Shown here piece after piece: positions 23,163 through 54,750 of a stretch of 64,000 nucleotides of DNA. The notes beneath the pieces are model-generated. The model was not told the DNA's origin, ran no database searches, and saw only the letters and a program-made list of their open reading frames with translations. Location of the stretch: NCBI GenBank assembly GCA_009746045.1, contig RPFO01000154.1, positions 3,435,763 through 3,499,762 of the forward strand. Direction: 5' to 3'. The translations under genes and the position numbers were made by a program. Source of the stretch: Mesostigma viride. Taxonomy: Eukaryota; Streptophyta; Mesostigmatophyceae; Mesostigmatales; Mesostigmataceae. Position 1 is the first letter of the stretch; each line of letters opens with the position of its first letter.

Positions 23163-24874
23163 TTATCATTTGTTTAGAACGGGTGGTCCCGCGCGGTGGT
23201 TCTTGGGTGTGATCGATGTGAGGGCTTTATTCGGCCCGAGCCTATACACACGTTGGTGATCATCATATGCTTCGCCCTACCCCTTGTGGCATCACGGATC
23301 GGCGTGTCACATTGTAACACATCAGTTTTAGCTAGGGTCATGGTTAACCTATTATAAGTTATCGCCAAATCTGATTACATTCTGAGTTGATTTGGTACAT
23401 TAAGGGGACGGGACATGCGCGAATTATTTGGCGCCAAAAAATTCGCGCCGGCACCTGACGGACCTGAATTTCACGTGCACGGTGCGCGCACCCCCTGCGG
23501 AAGTGGCCATGGCGACTGCGTTCAGGCGAAACTACCGCATTAGGGTAAGCGAAATGCAAAAAATTTACTCGAATCTTAAAGGCGATGAGTTTATGATGTT
23601 ATTTTGTGGCGGAAATCAGCTGGTTTACAATATCGCTGTTGTTTTTTTATGCCATCGGCATGGGGGGTAATCTGAATTTTTTGGTTGCGCGGGATGAAAT
23701 AGAATTCATGATTGCGGCAGTAAAATCGCGGTTTCGGGGGTTGTTCTGACCGTTATGCAGGCATGAATATCGGTTGCATCGAATTCTAAACCGAGGTGGT
23801 GCTTTTTTCCAGATTTTCGGCCATTATCGGTAAGTAATTGTTCAGACCTGCGCAGTGCGTGTCTGACCTGTCCATGGAAGAACGGCTATTATTGCGCGCC
23901 TGGGCGAGGGATTCGCGAGAGCAAGGTACAGATTTGTCGCGGATGTTATCTGCTATCATTGCTTTCTTGTATGAGCTCATCGTTCGAAGTTTTTTGCGTT
24001 CTTTTTGGGCAGTTTCCGCCAGCTAGCTTGCCGTCGCTTGCCGTTGTGTTGTCGAATACCTGGCAGCTTTAGACTGTTTTCGTTGATGTCGTGATCAGGG
24101 CCGCTTCAGTCGCAGCCTATAGCTCTTCGGAAAGGTATTAGGCATTTCATAAAACGTGTTCTGGCAAGGATGTTGTGCGTATGGACGCTTCTTGTTGTGT
24201 GAGAGTGACGCACGTCCCTCTCTTCGCATGCCGCAGCGGCATCACAGCGCTAATGCGCTGAAGGGCCGCCAGTGGTTTCTTTGCATTTTTTCATGCAGGG
24301 ATGGAAGTCTTTTAGTGACGATGATGTTGGAGATATTGCATTTGTGTGACTGCATGTAGATAGCTGCCACCATTGGTTGTTTGAGCTTTCCTTTGTTATG
24401 ATGCTGTGACAAGACTACAATGTGCTGAGCCAACCATGGTTGACATGCATGACTGCATGCAAGCTATATATACCATGTTCCTACTTCAATGGTTCCTTGC
24501 CCTCCATAGTCCTAGTTTGTCATCCATGCCGGGGAAGGCAGTTTAGGAGGTGTTGTTGTGTTGATTAGCTTGGTAGGCATCAACCTTACACTCTAACCTG
24601 GGAGAAACATAGGAAATGCTGCTTAGGCATGTTAGGGCTGCCATTGTCAAGGCTATGCACATATTTACAAGGCTGGCCATGCTCGAGGGACGATGAAGAC
24701 GTATGAGGTGCGTGGCCACCCCTTTATACTCAGCAGTTTCACCTTCAGCATTTTCACCTTTGCGGAGTGCCTGATCAGAATACTCAGCATGGTTTTGGTG
24801 CATGTTGGATGGCATATGAAGTGGCATTGTGGGGTTACTAGCTTACTGAGTGGCCCTTAATATAATTATTAGCC
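23163..24874. other. Unassigned region with E2F-like site and possible short exon
   Basis: A perfect TTTGGCGCCAAA palindrome (23427-23438), the shape of an E2F site, lies 71 bp before an ATG in strong context (GGCCATGG, 23509-23511). That frame gives 12 codons and then an AGG|GTAAGC donor (23545). A pyrimidine-tract acceptor with a short candidate exon follows at 23813-23829, but I could not complete a gene. The block at about 24752-24778 matches the end of the SINE-like insert at 60187 in inverse orientation. Confidence 0.3.
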
Positions 24875-25357
24875 GGCCCACTTCAAATGTTCCGAAAAGT
24901 GTGACACTTTTGGTCGTTTTTTTTACTTTTTCGACGATCGTCACTCTGCAGAGTGATTCGTCGTGCGAAATCGTGCGAAATTGTGCGAAATTTGCTGAAA
25001 TCGTGTGAAATTTGCTGAAATCGTGCGAATTTGTGCGAAATTTGCTGAAATTGTGCGAAATTTCATGTGAAAAATGTCGACGGTAAAAAATTTTGATGTG
25101 CACAACGTGTGTGAATTCATGCGAAATTTTGTCAAACGTCACTCCCCAAAACGACCCTTGGTTGAAATCCATGCGAAATTGTGCGAAATCATGCAAAATT
25201 GTGCGAAATCGTGCGAAATCGTGCGAAAATGTGTGAAAATTTTGCGAAAATCACGCGAAAATCACGCGAACTCGTGCGAAATTTTATTTTTTTTTTGCGA
25301 AAAACGACCAAAAGTGTCACACACTTGGCTTGGACGGCGGAACATTTGAAGTGGGCC
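24875..25357. mobile_element. Inverted-repeat element MITE-A, copy 2
   Basis: It is 483 bp, with the same ends and internal GCGAAATCGT-type arms as the copy at 4098-4580 and only scattered substitutions. The flanks show CCG on both sides, a possible 3-bp duplication. It has no coding capacity. Confidence 0.85.
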
Positions 25358-25863
25358 CGCATCATTGAGTAGAGCCTTGTCAGGTGGTCATATAGGAAAC
25401 CCATCAACTTGAGTAGTTCTTGTCACAATGACCCCCCACATTGAGCATGCGTTGCCATCAGTGTGCAAGAGTTAATTATGTGTGCTTTGGTCAGTTTGCA
25501 GTTGTCGTTGATGAAGAAGGAGGTGCTAGTGTGGCTGAATGGTTACTCTAATTTCCTTGTAGCGTGTTCATGGGTGGCCGTCTTGGAATGGTTGTAACTT
25601 GGGCAGTTCTTGTCAGAATGTCGTCAAACCTTGAACATATAGAAGGTACCATATGTGCAGAGGATGGTAGTGTGTGGTTTGGCCAGTTTTCACGTGGCTT
25701 AGATGTATAAAGGGGTGTTAGTGTGGTTAAATACTGGCTAAAAGCTCCCTTAGCTTCGTCACTGGTGTCAACCTGTGATCGTCAATAACTTGAGCTGTGG
25801 TTGTCAGAATGACCTCCAATTTTGGGGCTGCATGTCCCCCCACCTCTAGTATTTGTTAATATG
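25358..25863. other. Unassigned sequence with diverged internal repetition
   Basis: Phrases such as TTGTCAGAATG, TGTGGTTTGGCCAG and GTGTTAGTGTGG recur roughly every 150-200 bp, suggesting an old tandem array of a unit of that size. No gene was recognised. Confidence 0.35.
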
Positions 25864-25867
25864 TGTT

Positions 25868-26074
25868 TCCGGCCCCACCGTCTAGGTCATCTAGTCGCTC
25901 CACACGTAAGCCAGCCATAATTTCAATGCACAAGGATACACATTTCCATCACCATTCATCTTCATCATCCTGAACGACTCGAAAACGCGGAAAAGATAAC
26001 GGCAGGCTCGAGCTACCATGGTCCGGATTCTCCCGATTTCTGGCCTGCGCTGGTTGTCTCTTTGATATGTGGTA
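25868..26074 (+). repeat. Repeat R1, nearly complete copy
   Basis: This 205-bp unit runs from TGTTTCCGGCCCCACCGTC to GCGCTGGTTGTCTCTTTGAT. It is the uninterrupted counterpart of the R1 copy split by the LINE at 2389-6628. A piece of its right end recurs at 26487-26513. It is either an SINE-like unit or the end of a larger element. Confidence 0.7.
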
Positions 26075-26698
26075 TGGCATTTTTGGAAGTGTTCAGTTAT
26101 GACTTGTTAATTTTTTTTTGGTGAAAAAAAGGACCCTTTTTGCGGGAAAATTAATAACTGGTGCATCCATGCTTATTTCTTGGTCCCAACTAGGCAGCCT
26201 TTCTCAAAAGTGGGGGAACTATATGCGGGAATATATGATTTGGTCCCAATATGTTTGCCCATTGTCCTAGGAAAAATGTGACTAAAATAGCGTCTTTTTG
26301 TATTTTTAGCGCATTACCGGCGTATGGTAGGGGCTAGTACCCCCCCAAACTGGTTGCAATTTTTTTAAAAAATCATATTTATGGTCCCCAACCATCATTG
26401 GATTTTTAGGACATGCCTAGGTATGGTTTCCAGAAAAGTGCACTTTAGGCATGTCCCCTCCCCTTAATTTGGTTATACGTAACGTGGCCTGCGCTGGTTG
26501 TCTCTTTGATACGTATGTCAATGCATTGAGATCTGAGTCATCTCGTAGGTCCAGTTTCGCACCACAACTCACAAGGTAGCTCAGACCTCATCCGGCTTCA
26601 GTGTCTAGCTAGTAGTTTAGGGCCAGTTAGACGGGAGGCCATTGGATAGGTCGAGGTCGAGCCGGCGGCAGGGGAGAACCGCGGTGTAACAAGACCAT
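26075..26698. other. Unassigned sequence
   Basis: A/T-rich sequence without recognised genes. The last 11 bases, AACAAGACCAT (26688-26698), are the left target duplication of the LINE fragment that follows. Confidence 0.4.
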
Positions 26699-27243
26699 TA
26701 ATTAATTAATTAATTAGACTCGTGCTCCCGTTGGGGAGTCACGGAGCATTAACCCCGATGGATGGATGGATGGGTGCAAACATTCCTACCGGTCTAATCT
26801 ATCTACATTGGCTACATACTACATCTACCTAACAGCATTCTAACTACAACATCTATCTAGGCAGCCGCACGCTGCCCGAGGGGGAGCTATCTGGCGTGCC
26901 TCCCGCGGGACTGCACACGCGGGCGCTTCCCCACTGGGGGGGGCTCATTGTCCTCTATGACCTGGGCCCACTTGGCCTTGTCCATCATCTTCTTCCAAAT
27001 CACGGAGAGGCCGAGGCCCCCCATGTCCTCTACTAGCTGTTCCTTGAAGGTGCGGGCCTTGCGGCGTCTAACATCACTAGGCCCAGCCCACGTCAGGAGG
27101 TGCCGGCCAGGCTGGGCTGGTCGCAGTCCTGCGGGGGGGCCACGTGAGGTGTCTACCTGGTTGGTGCGAGCTAGGTGCCCTACTAGCTGCAGGCGGCGTT
27201 GCTTAATGGTGCTGGTGATATATGGCATGCCCTGGTATAGGTA
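26699..27243 (-). mobile_element. 5'-truncated LINE, minus strand, with 11-bp target duplication
   Basis: It is flanked by AACAAGACCAT (26688-26698, 27244-27254). On the minus strand it encodes the last 113 residues of a LINE ORF2 (27228-26887; IKQRRLQLVGHLART and a basic end). A 3' untranslated region with the extended hairpin CTCCCCAACGGGAG (about 26724-26737) and a TTAA tail (26697-26716) follow. It is a typical 5'-truncated insertion, from a family related to but distinct from the LINE at 2389-6628. Confidence 0.88.
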
Positions 27244-27254
27244 AACAAGACCAT

Positions 27255-27884
27255 GCGCGTAGTCACAGTAGATGCCGGGGTCTTACTCACAACTCAGGAC
27301 TGCAACCATTTTGACACGAGGTGCCGAGATCGAGATTGCTATAGGCCTCCGTTAGCGGCCGGCCAGTCCAGATGGCGCCGGTAGGATGCCGGTCTCCGGA
27401 CCCCACTAACGAGCCTGCTGCGGACTGACTCGGCTGCATGCCCCGCCGGACGCCGGGGCTAGGTCCAGGCCGCCGGCCGGCGCACACGACGTGGCAGAAT
27501 TTGGTTGAAAACGCCAGCGCTGGCAGCAGTTGCAGTAAGTAGAATTTTTATTTAATTTAATTTGCGTGCATCACCAGGCGTGCATACCCGGATCACTGGT
27601 AAAATCACAGGCCGTGCAGACTGCAAAAGTCGTGACGAGACCTTATTTCCTATCCGGTGATTAAGCAGCGTCACTGGGGTAAGTCGGGTTCCGATTTTTA
27701 CCATGGCACACGAGCTAAGTCGCCAGTAATTAGTGGCGTCTGCATGCGCGCCTTGTTCTCAATTGGCTAGCTCCACATTTTGGTTTTAGCCATTTATCTT
27801 TGCTGACCTCCTCGCATTCATGAAAGGGCCTGGGTAACTCGCCAATTTATTGGGAGGGCTTTTTTTTGTTTGAATTGCAAGAAA
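27255..27884 (+). other. Upstream region of the RecQ gene
   Basis: This 630-bp stretch between the LINE target duplication and the RecQ start codon must contain the promoter and 5' untranslated region. It includes an A/T-rich segment (27540-27563) and GC-rich blocks, but I could not assign a TATA box or a transcription start. Confidence 0.4.
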
Positions 27885-46862
<18,978 letters not shown>

Positions 46863-47261
46863 CCTTTGTGTGACAGCACAAGCGCACTGCGCACTTGTGC
46901 AGTTGTGCGCAGTGATAGTGGTGGTATCAGGGTGCACTGAGAGGGGCATTGCCACTCCCTGGCTTCTTGCAAGAAAGCCCTGGCATGTTTGCTCCTGCCA
47001 GGGTATGTTAACTAAGGAGCACTAGCTCATCCTCTAGGAGCGCTAGCTCAACCAAACGCAAGTGTCTCCGTTTTGAGTGTCGCGGGATGCACCGAAGTTC
47101 GTACTGGTGTGCCACTAATGTATGCATGTGTATTTCTTAATAATGGCATTTCGTCATGGCAACATGACTAGAAATTAGCCCCAAAACGGAGGCCATGGCC
47201 CTTGGCATGGTTCGCAAGGATAGATGGCAAGTAGTGATGAAGGAGACCACCCCCACTGAAG
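46863..47261. other. Downstream region of the RecQ gene
   Basis: This holds the presumed 3' untranslated region. I found no coding sequence and no clear polyadenylation signal. Confidence 0.35.
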
Positions 47262-47470
47262 TCAGTGGGGGCTCCGCGTGTGACCCAGTTTGGCATTCAT
47301 AGCGATCGGGGCCGTGGTGCCCGTAACCCTGTAACTAGGAACTAGATAGCTAGCATAATCCATTCCATCCCATGTTCCCCTCCGCACTGAGGACTTTTGC
47401 TCACGTGACGCAGTCCTGTGTACATTCATCAATCAATTGATCAATCAATCAATTAATTAATTAATAATTA
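47262..47470 (+). repeat. Family C retroposon 3' end with TTAA-type tail
   Basis: It has the same order of blocks as 7266-7455 (GGGGGCTCCGCGTGTGACC, CCCATGTTCCCCTCC, GAGGACTTTTGCTCACGTGA). The second hairpin arm is decayed and the tail consists of CAAT and TTAA units. Confidence 0.6.
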
Positions 47471-47890
47471 ATGGCCTTTGGCCTGGCCGGCCCCCCGCGT
47501 GAGCTGCGCCTCTTAGACGATACCACGGTAAACTTCCCTGCTTCAGGCCGCTTCAAGCTGCTCGGCAGTTGGCTTCCCGACTGCGAGGACGACATGACGA
47601 CCCGGAAGGGCATGGAGTGGGGGCAACTCCACAAGCACCGTCGTTGGTGGAGCAACCCCGCCCTGCGCCGGCTTGTCAAGCGCGACCTCTTCAAGGTCGT
47701 CATTCTAACCATCCTAACCTACGGCGCCCAGACGTGGATGCTGACGCAGGAGCTGGAGCAACGACTCGACGGCAACGTCACCGAGATGTCGCGCAAGGCA
47801 CTTCATATTCCCTGTGGTTGACACTATCCGAGCTTTTGCTCACCCTATCTGCGTTATAGCGGGACTACGGAAGTCTGGGGTGCGGCCGAA
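47471..47890 (+). pseudogene. LINE ORF2 fragment, plus strand
   Basis: The open part (to 47821) encodes the post-RT region: FKLLGSWLPD, LVKRDLFKVVILTILTYGAQTW and EQRLDGNVTEM. This is homologous to the minus-strand segment near 3000-3260 of the LINE at 2389-6628 and to 56890-57020. It is truncated at both ends. Confidence 0.8.
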
Positions 47891-50800
47891 TAGACTTTGC
47901 CGCGTAAGACTAGGAGGAGGAGGTGCGCCGGCTGTGACCGGTAGTGGTTCGTTCCGCCTGTGTGCGGTCTACCGCCTGCGCGCGGTAGAAAGACTTAGAA
48001 AATCTGTACGAATTTGTGAAAACGAACCTTTAATAGCAGTGGCACAAGTGCACATCACCTAAAAACGGCCTTTTTTGTTACATGGGGTCATATCTCCCAA
48101 ACATATAGTCAGATCGGGGTGCCATTCTGGACTTAAGGTCCCCCTAGGACCCTGTTCACATCACATAAATTGGGGGGCCAACTGACCTATTTTTAGCATC
48201 AAACCGTGACGTGGAAAAGTGCAAAAAACGATGTTTTCCAGGCATAAGGAGGCATAGCAGCCACACACAAGTAGTAAATGCAGTCCAATTCAGCTGGAAA
48301 TGGTCATGCTTATTAATTTATATCCAAAGACAAAAACCGCCCTTAAGTATGCAATGTAGGACCAAACTATGTGCTATAATTCTGGCATACATGAGCCAAA
48401 ACACCGTTTTAGTGCATTATTTTCAAACTTATGAAGCCCCTGCCAGCACATATGCGGCCCAATCATGCCAGAATTCGTCACATTAATAGCACAATACTTG
48501 AATTTACACTAGAACACAAGTTGGACATATTAGGACCACTGCCGGCCCACTAAAAGTGACGGATGCAAGCAGAAATAGAGCGATTTTTGCAAAAATACTC
48601 CATATTCTGCGCCATTGTCTTGGAAAACTTTGCATTCTTCACTCAATTATCGTCATGGCTGTCATGGGATTCATATACATGCCACTGGGGCTGGATACAT
48701 TAGCCAACACAGACTAAAAAAGCGATCATCAAGGGACAAAATCACCATCAATCACAGTAGATGCTGGCATTCGGAACAAGCACCATAGTGCCTACAAGCC
48801 TCAAGAAGGGGAGCTTGGCTGACCAGTCGTGCCTGTCGGCTGACCAGTCTCTTTTCTAAACGGGCCCCGCTCGGCAGCACACACAATCTCCTTTGCAGTA
48901 CTTGGCCCACTCTGCTGGGCACCCCTGCTGTGCGTGTCTTATAGCAGCTAATCCAAATATATATCTGCCAGGTGCCTCTCTGCTACATGGAAATACAAAG
49001 CGCAATCAAGGACAGCAGTGGCTTGGGCTGCTATTCAATTGAGCTCAGCACCTAGCTGCTGTACAACATAATTCTGCATCAGTGCCTGTCCTAATTGCGC
49101 CCCCCCGCCCCCTTGCCATCATCGTCATGCTCATCATAGTCTTTGGAACGTGCACTGAACTCCAACCCTTGGACAGTCCATAGGTCATTAAGAATCTGTG
49201 CATGTAATGCTAGCTCTTCTCAGTTGAACTCATCTACCACCCTCTCATGGTCGTGTCATCTCTCATGTAATCCACCTAGGTTTATCGTGGCCACTGATCT
49301 TTCAGCCCCTCCTGACATCAAAATCTGGGCAAACACACTGTTGACATCGCCCTTCCGTTTTAGCCTGCATGGCTCCTCATGTTTACCCTTATCTCATCCC
49401 TCAACACACCTAGAACTGTCTATTCATCCCCCTTGCATAGGCGGTGCATAACTGCGGCATGATGGGGGATTGCCAAAAATAGGTGTAAAATGCATGATGG
49501 CACGGGGAGGCTCACACTCATCGGTTTACAATCACACTCATGTGCTAACAATGTCCCTCTCTGCTTTTGACACTGCATGCACATGCATTTCCTACCGGCT
49601 ATATCAAGCCTTTAGTGTGGTTTGGTGCATCAAGAGAAATGGCAGGTCAGCTGAGTGCATCAGACCACATTTGTGTTAAGTGTACGCTTGCAACGCTGTT
49701 TGCCCACCGCATGGAGCTCCCCTTTCGGACAGTGGCGCAAGTAGCACTTACACCTTACTCCCAGCCGCTCACCCTGCCCATGCTAGCAACAAGAACAAAT
49801 GCATGGTCCCCATCCCAACGTAAGGTGCATCACATGGATGGCCCTGCCATCACCTAGCAGTGTGCCACCCCTCTCCACCTCAACCTACTCTGAAATGCCA
49901 GGGCCCCAACAAACCTTTCAAGACATGGCACTCCTCAAAGAAGGCAACCCCTCAAAGAAGGCGAGGCAGTTTAGGTCTAGGGGGGCTTTGGGTAAGTTAA
50001 AAGATGATAGAGTTCACTAACACAGGCCACGGCAACGACAACCTGCCTCACCCGCTGCATCCATACATCACAAGCCATAAACTGCACAGCCTGGCATGAT
50101 TGCCTAAGGGTCACGTGATCCAAGGTGCCCTTCAGGCTCACCCCAGCACACCGGCCCATCCTCACCACCCCACTGGTCATAGTCATCTACAGTGGCATCA
50201 AACTCCTCTAGGACAGAGTGCAGTAAAGGCAACATAGACGTCCTGACACAATTGAATAAGAACGTGGCTGCTACCTACTGCCCTTAATAAAAAATGTCCA
50301 TGGCTTGCACAAATACGCATTCAATTCTTCAAGCAAGCATGCTAACACCTTCACAGCACATCCCAAGGTTTATATCCATCGAGCTTTGTCAACAAGCATG
50401 ACTTCCTGATGCAAACTTAGCTGTCAAGCTAGGAGGAGGAAAGCTAGGTAAAGAGGTGAGATAGACCCCCCCACAGCACCTTCCTGCACCAAAACCATGA
50501 CAATATCATCCAGAGCTTGCTAAATACGTACAGCTAACCGGTAGCGGGCGACCTTGCAGTCCAGGTTCAGCGCGAACATCTCGTGTCAGCACCCGGCGGA
50601 GATGGCGGACGCGAACCCACAATGCTATAAAAGCGAGTCATAAGACTATTTCGGGGAGCGGTGAACGGCTTGGAACACCGAAGGTATGCCGCGACAAAAG
50701 CCTGAAGTTTTTCTCGGAAATACACGCCTGGATGTGGATTAGGGCACCGTTGTCGTGCTTGTGCTTGCGTTGCGAGCAGGCAACCAGTGTTTCTTGCAGT

Positions 50801-52690
50801 GTCGAGCAGTAACAGATGGTGGCGCGAGAGCAATATGTGACTTTTAAATCATGGCTACACAGCTTACACCTCCGCAGGCATGTTGGAACAAGCCCCGCCA
50901 TGCCGTGAGCCGAAAAAAAGGAAGAAACGCATCAAGCAAGGACGGTCGTAAACGTCACTGAAAACAGCAAAATCTGACCTGCCGGCAGGTAATGCGACAG
51001 CCTGGAAAATGTGATTCGTTTCTCGAAAAACTGATTAGCGCTCGTGAAAGTAGACTTGAAGCCCATTCGGATTCCACCTTTTGGGAATTGTGAGCTTCCA
51101 ACAAAAAAGTTTCCCCCACAATTAATAAACATGCATTTTCGCTGCCAATTCCAGATCTGGCCGACACAAAAAATCAGCGTCTCAGTTTGCGAATTATTTT
51201 GACGCATGAACATACGCGAATAATATCTACCATGCATCATCGCAAAGCAGGAGAGTTTACGCGTCGTTTGCATCCATCGCAGCGACTTAATATGCATAAT
51301 TGACTTTTGACTGATATTCCGGCGGACATAGGGTCGACAGCCATGCGAGGTGGAATTTTTCTGGTCCCGTCGTCCTCAACGCGACGCGTTCGCGCCAAAA
51401 TTCCCAGGATCTCATGTAACCGGACGGACCGATTTTAGGTGATGTGGACGGGGGGAGGGTAGGGGCAGACCTGGCGCAGCGCCAGCGCCGGTACCACTGT
51501 CATTTCGGTACCAACGCCAGCGCCAGCGCCGCGCCAGCCTGACGGCCCTTGTGAACTAGCATTTAGGCGGACGAGGCAATGGCAGCAAAGCCTCTTTTGG
51601 TCCGCAATTTGCTGGCATATGCTGCCAACGTGACTAATTCGCTATGGCGATTATTAGACGGGCTAACGGCCTTGCCGCTGAGGCGGGAGGGCTTGAAATT
51701 TAATCAGCAATGTTAGCCGCGCGCAAGGAGAGCGGCGGCTCGAAAATTTGGCCCTCTATCGGCCCAGATTGGAGAAGTGGGGTGCATCTAGGTCCGCGGG
51801 GCCGCGAGATGGAAAAATAACATAAAATAATGCACTACGATTTCGTAGACTGAGTGACGTATACGATAGCGGCCTTCCTGAAGGGATGGATGCGCAGGAA
51901 ATTGAGGCGTCAATTGGCCTGCGGGGCAACCTGCCCAGTCGCCATGGATAGAACTCCTCAAGTCCGGACCGGAGTAGGGGGGGACGATAGCCCCCCGACT
52001 TCGCCCTTCCAATGCACGCTCTGCATACCACGTGGGAGGGAACGAGATGCTCGACCCCGCTGGGGACCTTGCCGCCTTGCCATGAGATGTGACGGGGATA
52101 GCGGCAGCATAGGCGGGGGACGAGCTGGCATGAGAGGGGGGCGCCCTATTAACCCGGACGGCGACATTGCAGCGGTATCACCGGAATTGACAACAAACCG
52201 ACGTGGCGGATGTGAAACGACGTTCCGGATTTGCTGACGAAGTCGGCCAGGAAGGGAAGGTGGGGAATAGGCATAAGTCCACTTTTGTGGCAGCCACCCA
52301 AAGACCCACCCTGCCACCCTTTAGCACTTGTTAGGAGCCCTACAGTGCATGTTGGCTCTATTAAGCTGTACTTATTTGTAAAAAACTATTGTTGTCTGGT
52401 GCAACCCAAGCGTCAGTAGGTTAGCGTTAGAAGTGGATATGAGCAATGAGGATTTGTACGCTGATTTACCATATGTTTCCCACATTCTTCGGCACAGGCG
52501 CCTGGGCCTCAGTACTTAGCCGGGCACCTGGCCGGCCCTCGCAAATCAGGTGGACACATCAGAGAGGCTAGCAGGTGGCACCAAGCCAGCACAGCCCAGG
52601 CGCTTTGTCCTCACGTGGCATGCCCCATGCAGGCTGCGTCTGCCATTACAGTAGAGGACAGCTCGGATGAGGATTATGATCCCCATCTAG
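47891..52690. other. Large unassigned region
   Basis: Frames are short and overlapping and no conserved protein was recognised. Two weak minus-strand exon candidates exist, at 50539-50579 (starting MFALNLDCKVARY) and 50166-50207. A GC-rich self-complementary stretch with repeated GCCAGCGCC lies at 51460-51540. Genes with many short exons could be hidden here. Confidence 0.35.
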
Positions 52691-52691
52691 T

Positions 52692-52804
52692 GCTTAACGG
52701 TTGGGGGATGATGCAGACGATATTTGTTTAAACTTTTGTGTAAATATTTTTCTAATGAGATTAGCATAGTACTCCGTGGCATGCCTTTGCGCATGACACG
52801 CAAG
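52692..52804 (+). repeat. Interspersed repeat R2, copy 2
   Basis: It matches 7046-7165 from CGGTTGGGGGATGATGCAGA to GCGCATGACACGCAAGTA and runs directly into the (TTAC)n tract. Confidence 0.55.
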
Positions 52805-52908
<104 letters not shown>

Positions 52909-53224
52909 GCGTCTGCGCCGCCCTGGCCGCCCTCCGTGGACTTTCCGCGATAGGCTAGGCATGGACACTGATGTGCTACCCTATAGCTAGCTAGACAGAA
53001 CGCGCTCATGCCCGGGCAGCCTCCTGGATTGTCTGTATTATGGAAGCCCGGCGCCCCAAGTTGCCTTCGTAGCCCTCCGCGGGCCGTCGGAGAGAGAGCA
53101 ACAAAAAGTAGCCTAGAATGTATTAAGGGGACTCGCACGTCCAAAAGCCTGAAAAACTGACTGAATATCAGTTCCAATGCACTTGGGAACCATCTAGTGA
53201 TGATTGAGTAGCCATATGCCCCTT

Positions 53225-53390
53225 CTCCGGGATAGATTAATTAATTAATTAATAGACACGTGACTGCGTCACGTGACTGTGTTCTCCGGGATTAATTGAT
53301 TAATTAATAGACACGTGACTGCGTCACGTGAGCATAAGTCCTCAGTAGGAGGGGAACATGGGATGGAATGGATGGTGTAAGCTTGTCGCG
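53225..53390 (-). repeat. Two family C retroposon 3' ends, inverted and in tandem
   Basis: TTAA tails (53238-53253, 53291-53308) are each followed by a perfect CACGTGAC-TGC-GTCACGTG hairpin (53257-53275, 53312-53330). The second continues into the AGCATAAGTCCTCAGT block. Confidence 0.65.
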
Positions 53391-54414
53391 TCCGTGATTT
53401 ATCACGTCCGCAATTCAGATTTTAGCTACCATGGTACGAGTAGCTACCAGATTTTAGCGTAATTCTGACGTCCGCAGCCTTGTGCGGGTTGCTATACCCG
53501 CGCGGCCCAGTAAGTGACGCCGCGGATCTCAGTTGTACTCACGCGCCAAGTCCGCTGACTTTGCTGACGTTTCACTGATCGACATTCGTCACAAGGGTGC
53601 CCAGTTTGCCGAATGCTGGTACACAGCAAGCTGGCGAGGCACTGAGCAGCTGTGCAATTTCAGGATGTCAACGTGGGACACCAGACACAAATGCAAGGAA
53701 GCCCCAGGCGGTGCCTGGCATGGCCGATAGATTTGCCCTTGTATATTTGTGTTCGCTTGACAGATAAAGCTTGAAGTTTAGCTTGTCGGAAATTAGACAA
53801 TGTTATGATTGGCTGATGTCTAATTAAGTGGCGCTAGTGGCGCCAGCCACCAGGCTTGAGCTTTGAGCAGTATAGAAGCCGGATGAGCAACGAACCATGG
53901 TGGTCGTTGTTCGTCCGTTTCTCTCCCTCACAACTGGTTTGTTGTCTTCATGGGGTGAAATAGTTCGAGCAGCCCGGAGCAGCCCCCGTGAGTGGTTGCA
54001 TGCAGTCAGTTGCCATGAGGATGGACTGACGGATACAGCAATGTATTGGTTTTGTTAAGAATGTGTGTAAGACTGAGAACGAGACAAGGGACAGGGCCTT
54101 CGGGCAACCCTGGTCGTCGTTGGCATGCGTGCCAGTAGGAACTAGGTCGGGAACACATGCACGCGCACTGCCACCACAAGGGGCCTGCAGTGGCGTCACC
54201 CAAGGGGCCTCACAGCTGCTCTTATAACTACAACATTACAACTCGACAGTCTTTGTAATTCGTCATGTATCTCATTGGAATTGAAAGGTCTTTTGGTTGC
54301 TTTGATGATAAAGCATTGTCTCAAGAATCGGCTGATTGGGCCGGATTGCCTGTCATGAAGGTGGCGGTGCCGTAAAGGACCGCACCTTTCATTCTCATTT
54401 ATATAGTCGACAAG
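53391..54414. other. Unassigned sequence
   Basis: No gene was recognised. A short frame at 53533-53730 (plus) shows no known motif. Confidence 0.3.
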
Positions 54415-54690
54415 CTATCTAGGTCCTAGATAGCTTATACCATCCATTCCATCCCATGTTCCCCTCCCACTGAGGACTTATGCTCACGCGACGCAGTCGC
54501 GTGTCTATTAATTAATTAATTAATTAATCTAGGTCCTAGTTACAGGGGTGTGGGCACCGCGGCCGAATCGCTATCTATGAATGCCATACTTAGTCACACG
54601 CGGAGCCCCCACAGGCTTGGGGGTGGTCTCCTTCATCACTACTTGCCATCTATCCTTGCACACCAATGATCTGCCTCCATATTACAGACA
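54415..54690. repeat. Head-to-head family C 3' ends
   Basis: A plus-sense copy (54415-54525) carries the variant hairpin CACGCGACGCAGTCGCGTG at 54485-54503 and a TTAA tail. From 54526 to about 54690 an inverted copy of a neighbouring part of the same family follows (CTAGGTCCTAG, CACACGCGGAGCCCCCAC). Confidence 0.6.
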
Positions 54691-54750
54691 AACCAGGAGG
54701 CTGCCCGGGTGTGAGCCCGTCACGTCTAGCTAGTGTAGCACATGCCCATT

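Noticed and set aside
23813-23845. Joining candidate exons 23813-23829 and 23846-23926 by an intron
   Set aside because: Phase would fit, but the intron would be only 16 nt, too short to accept without transcript evidence.
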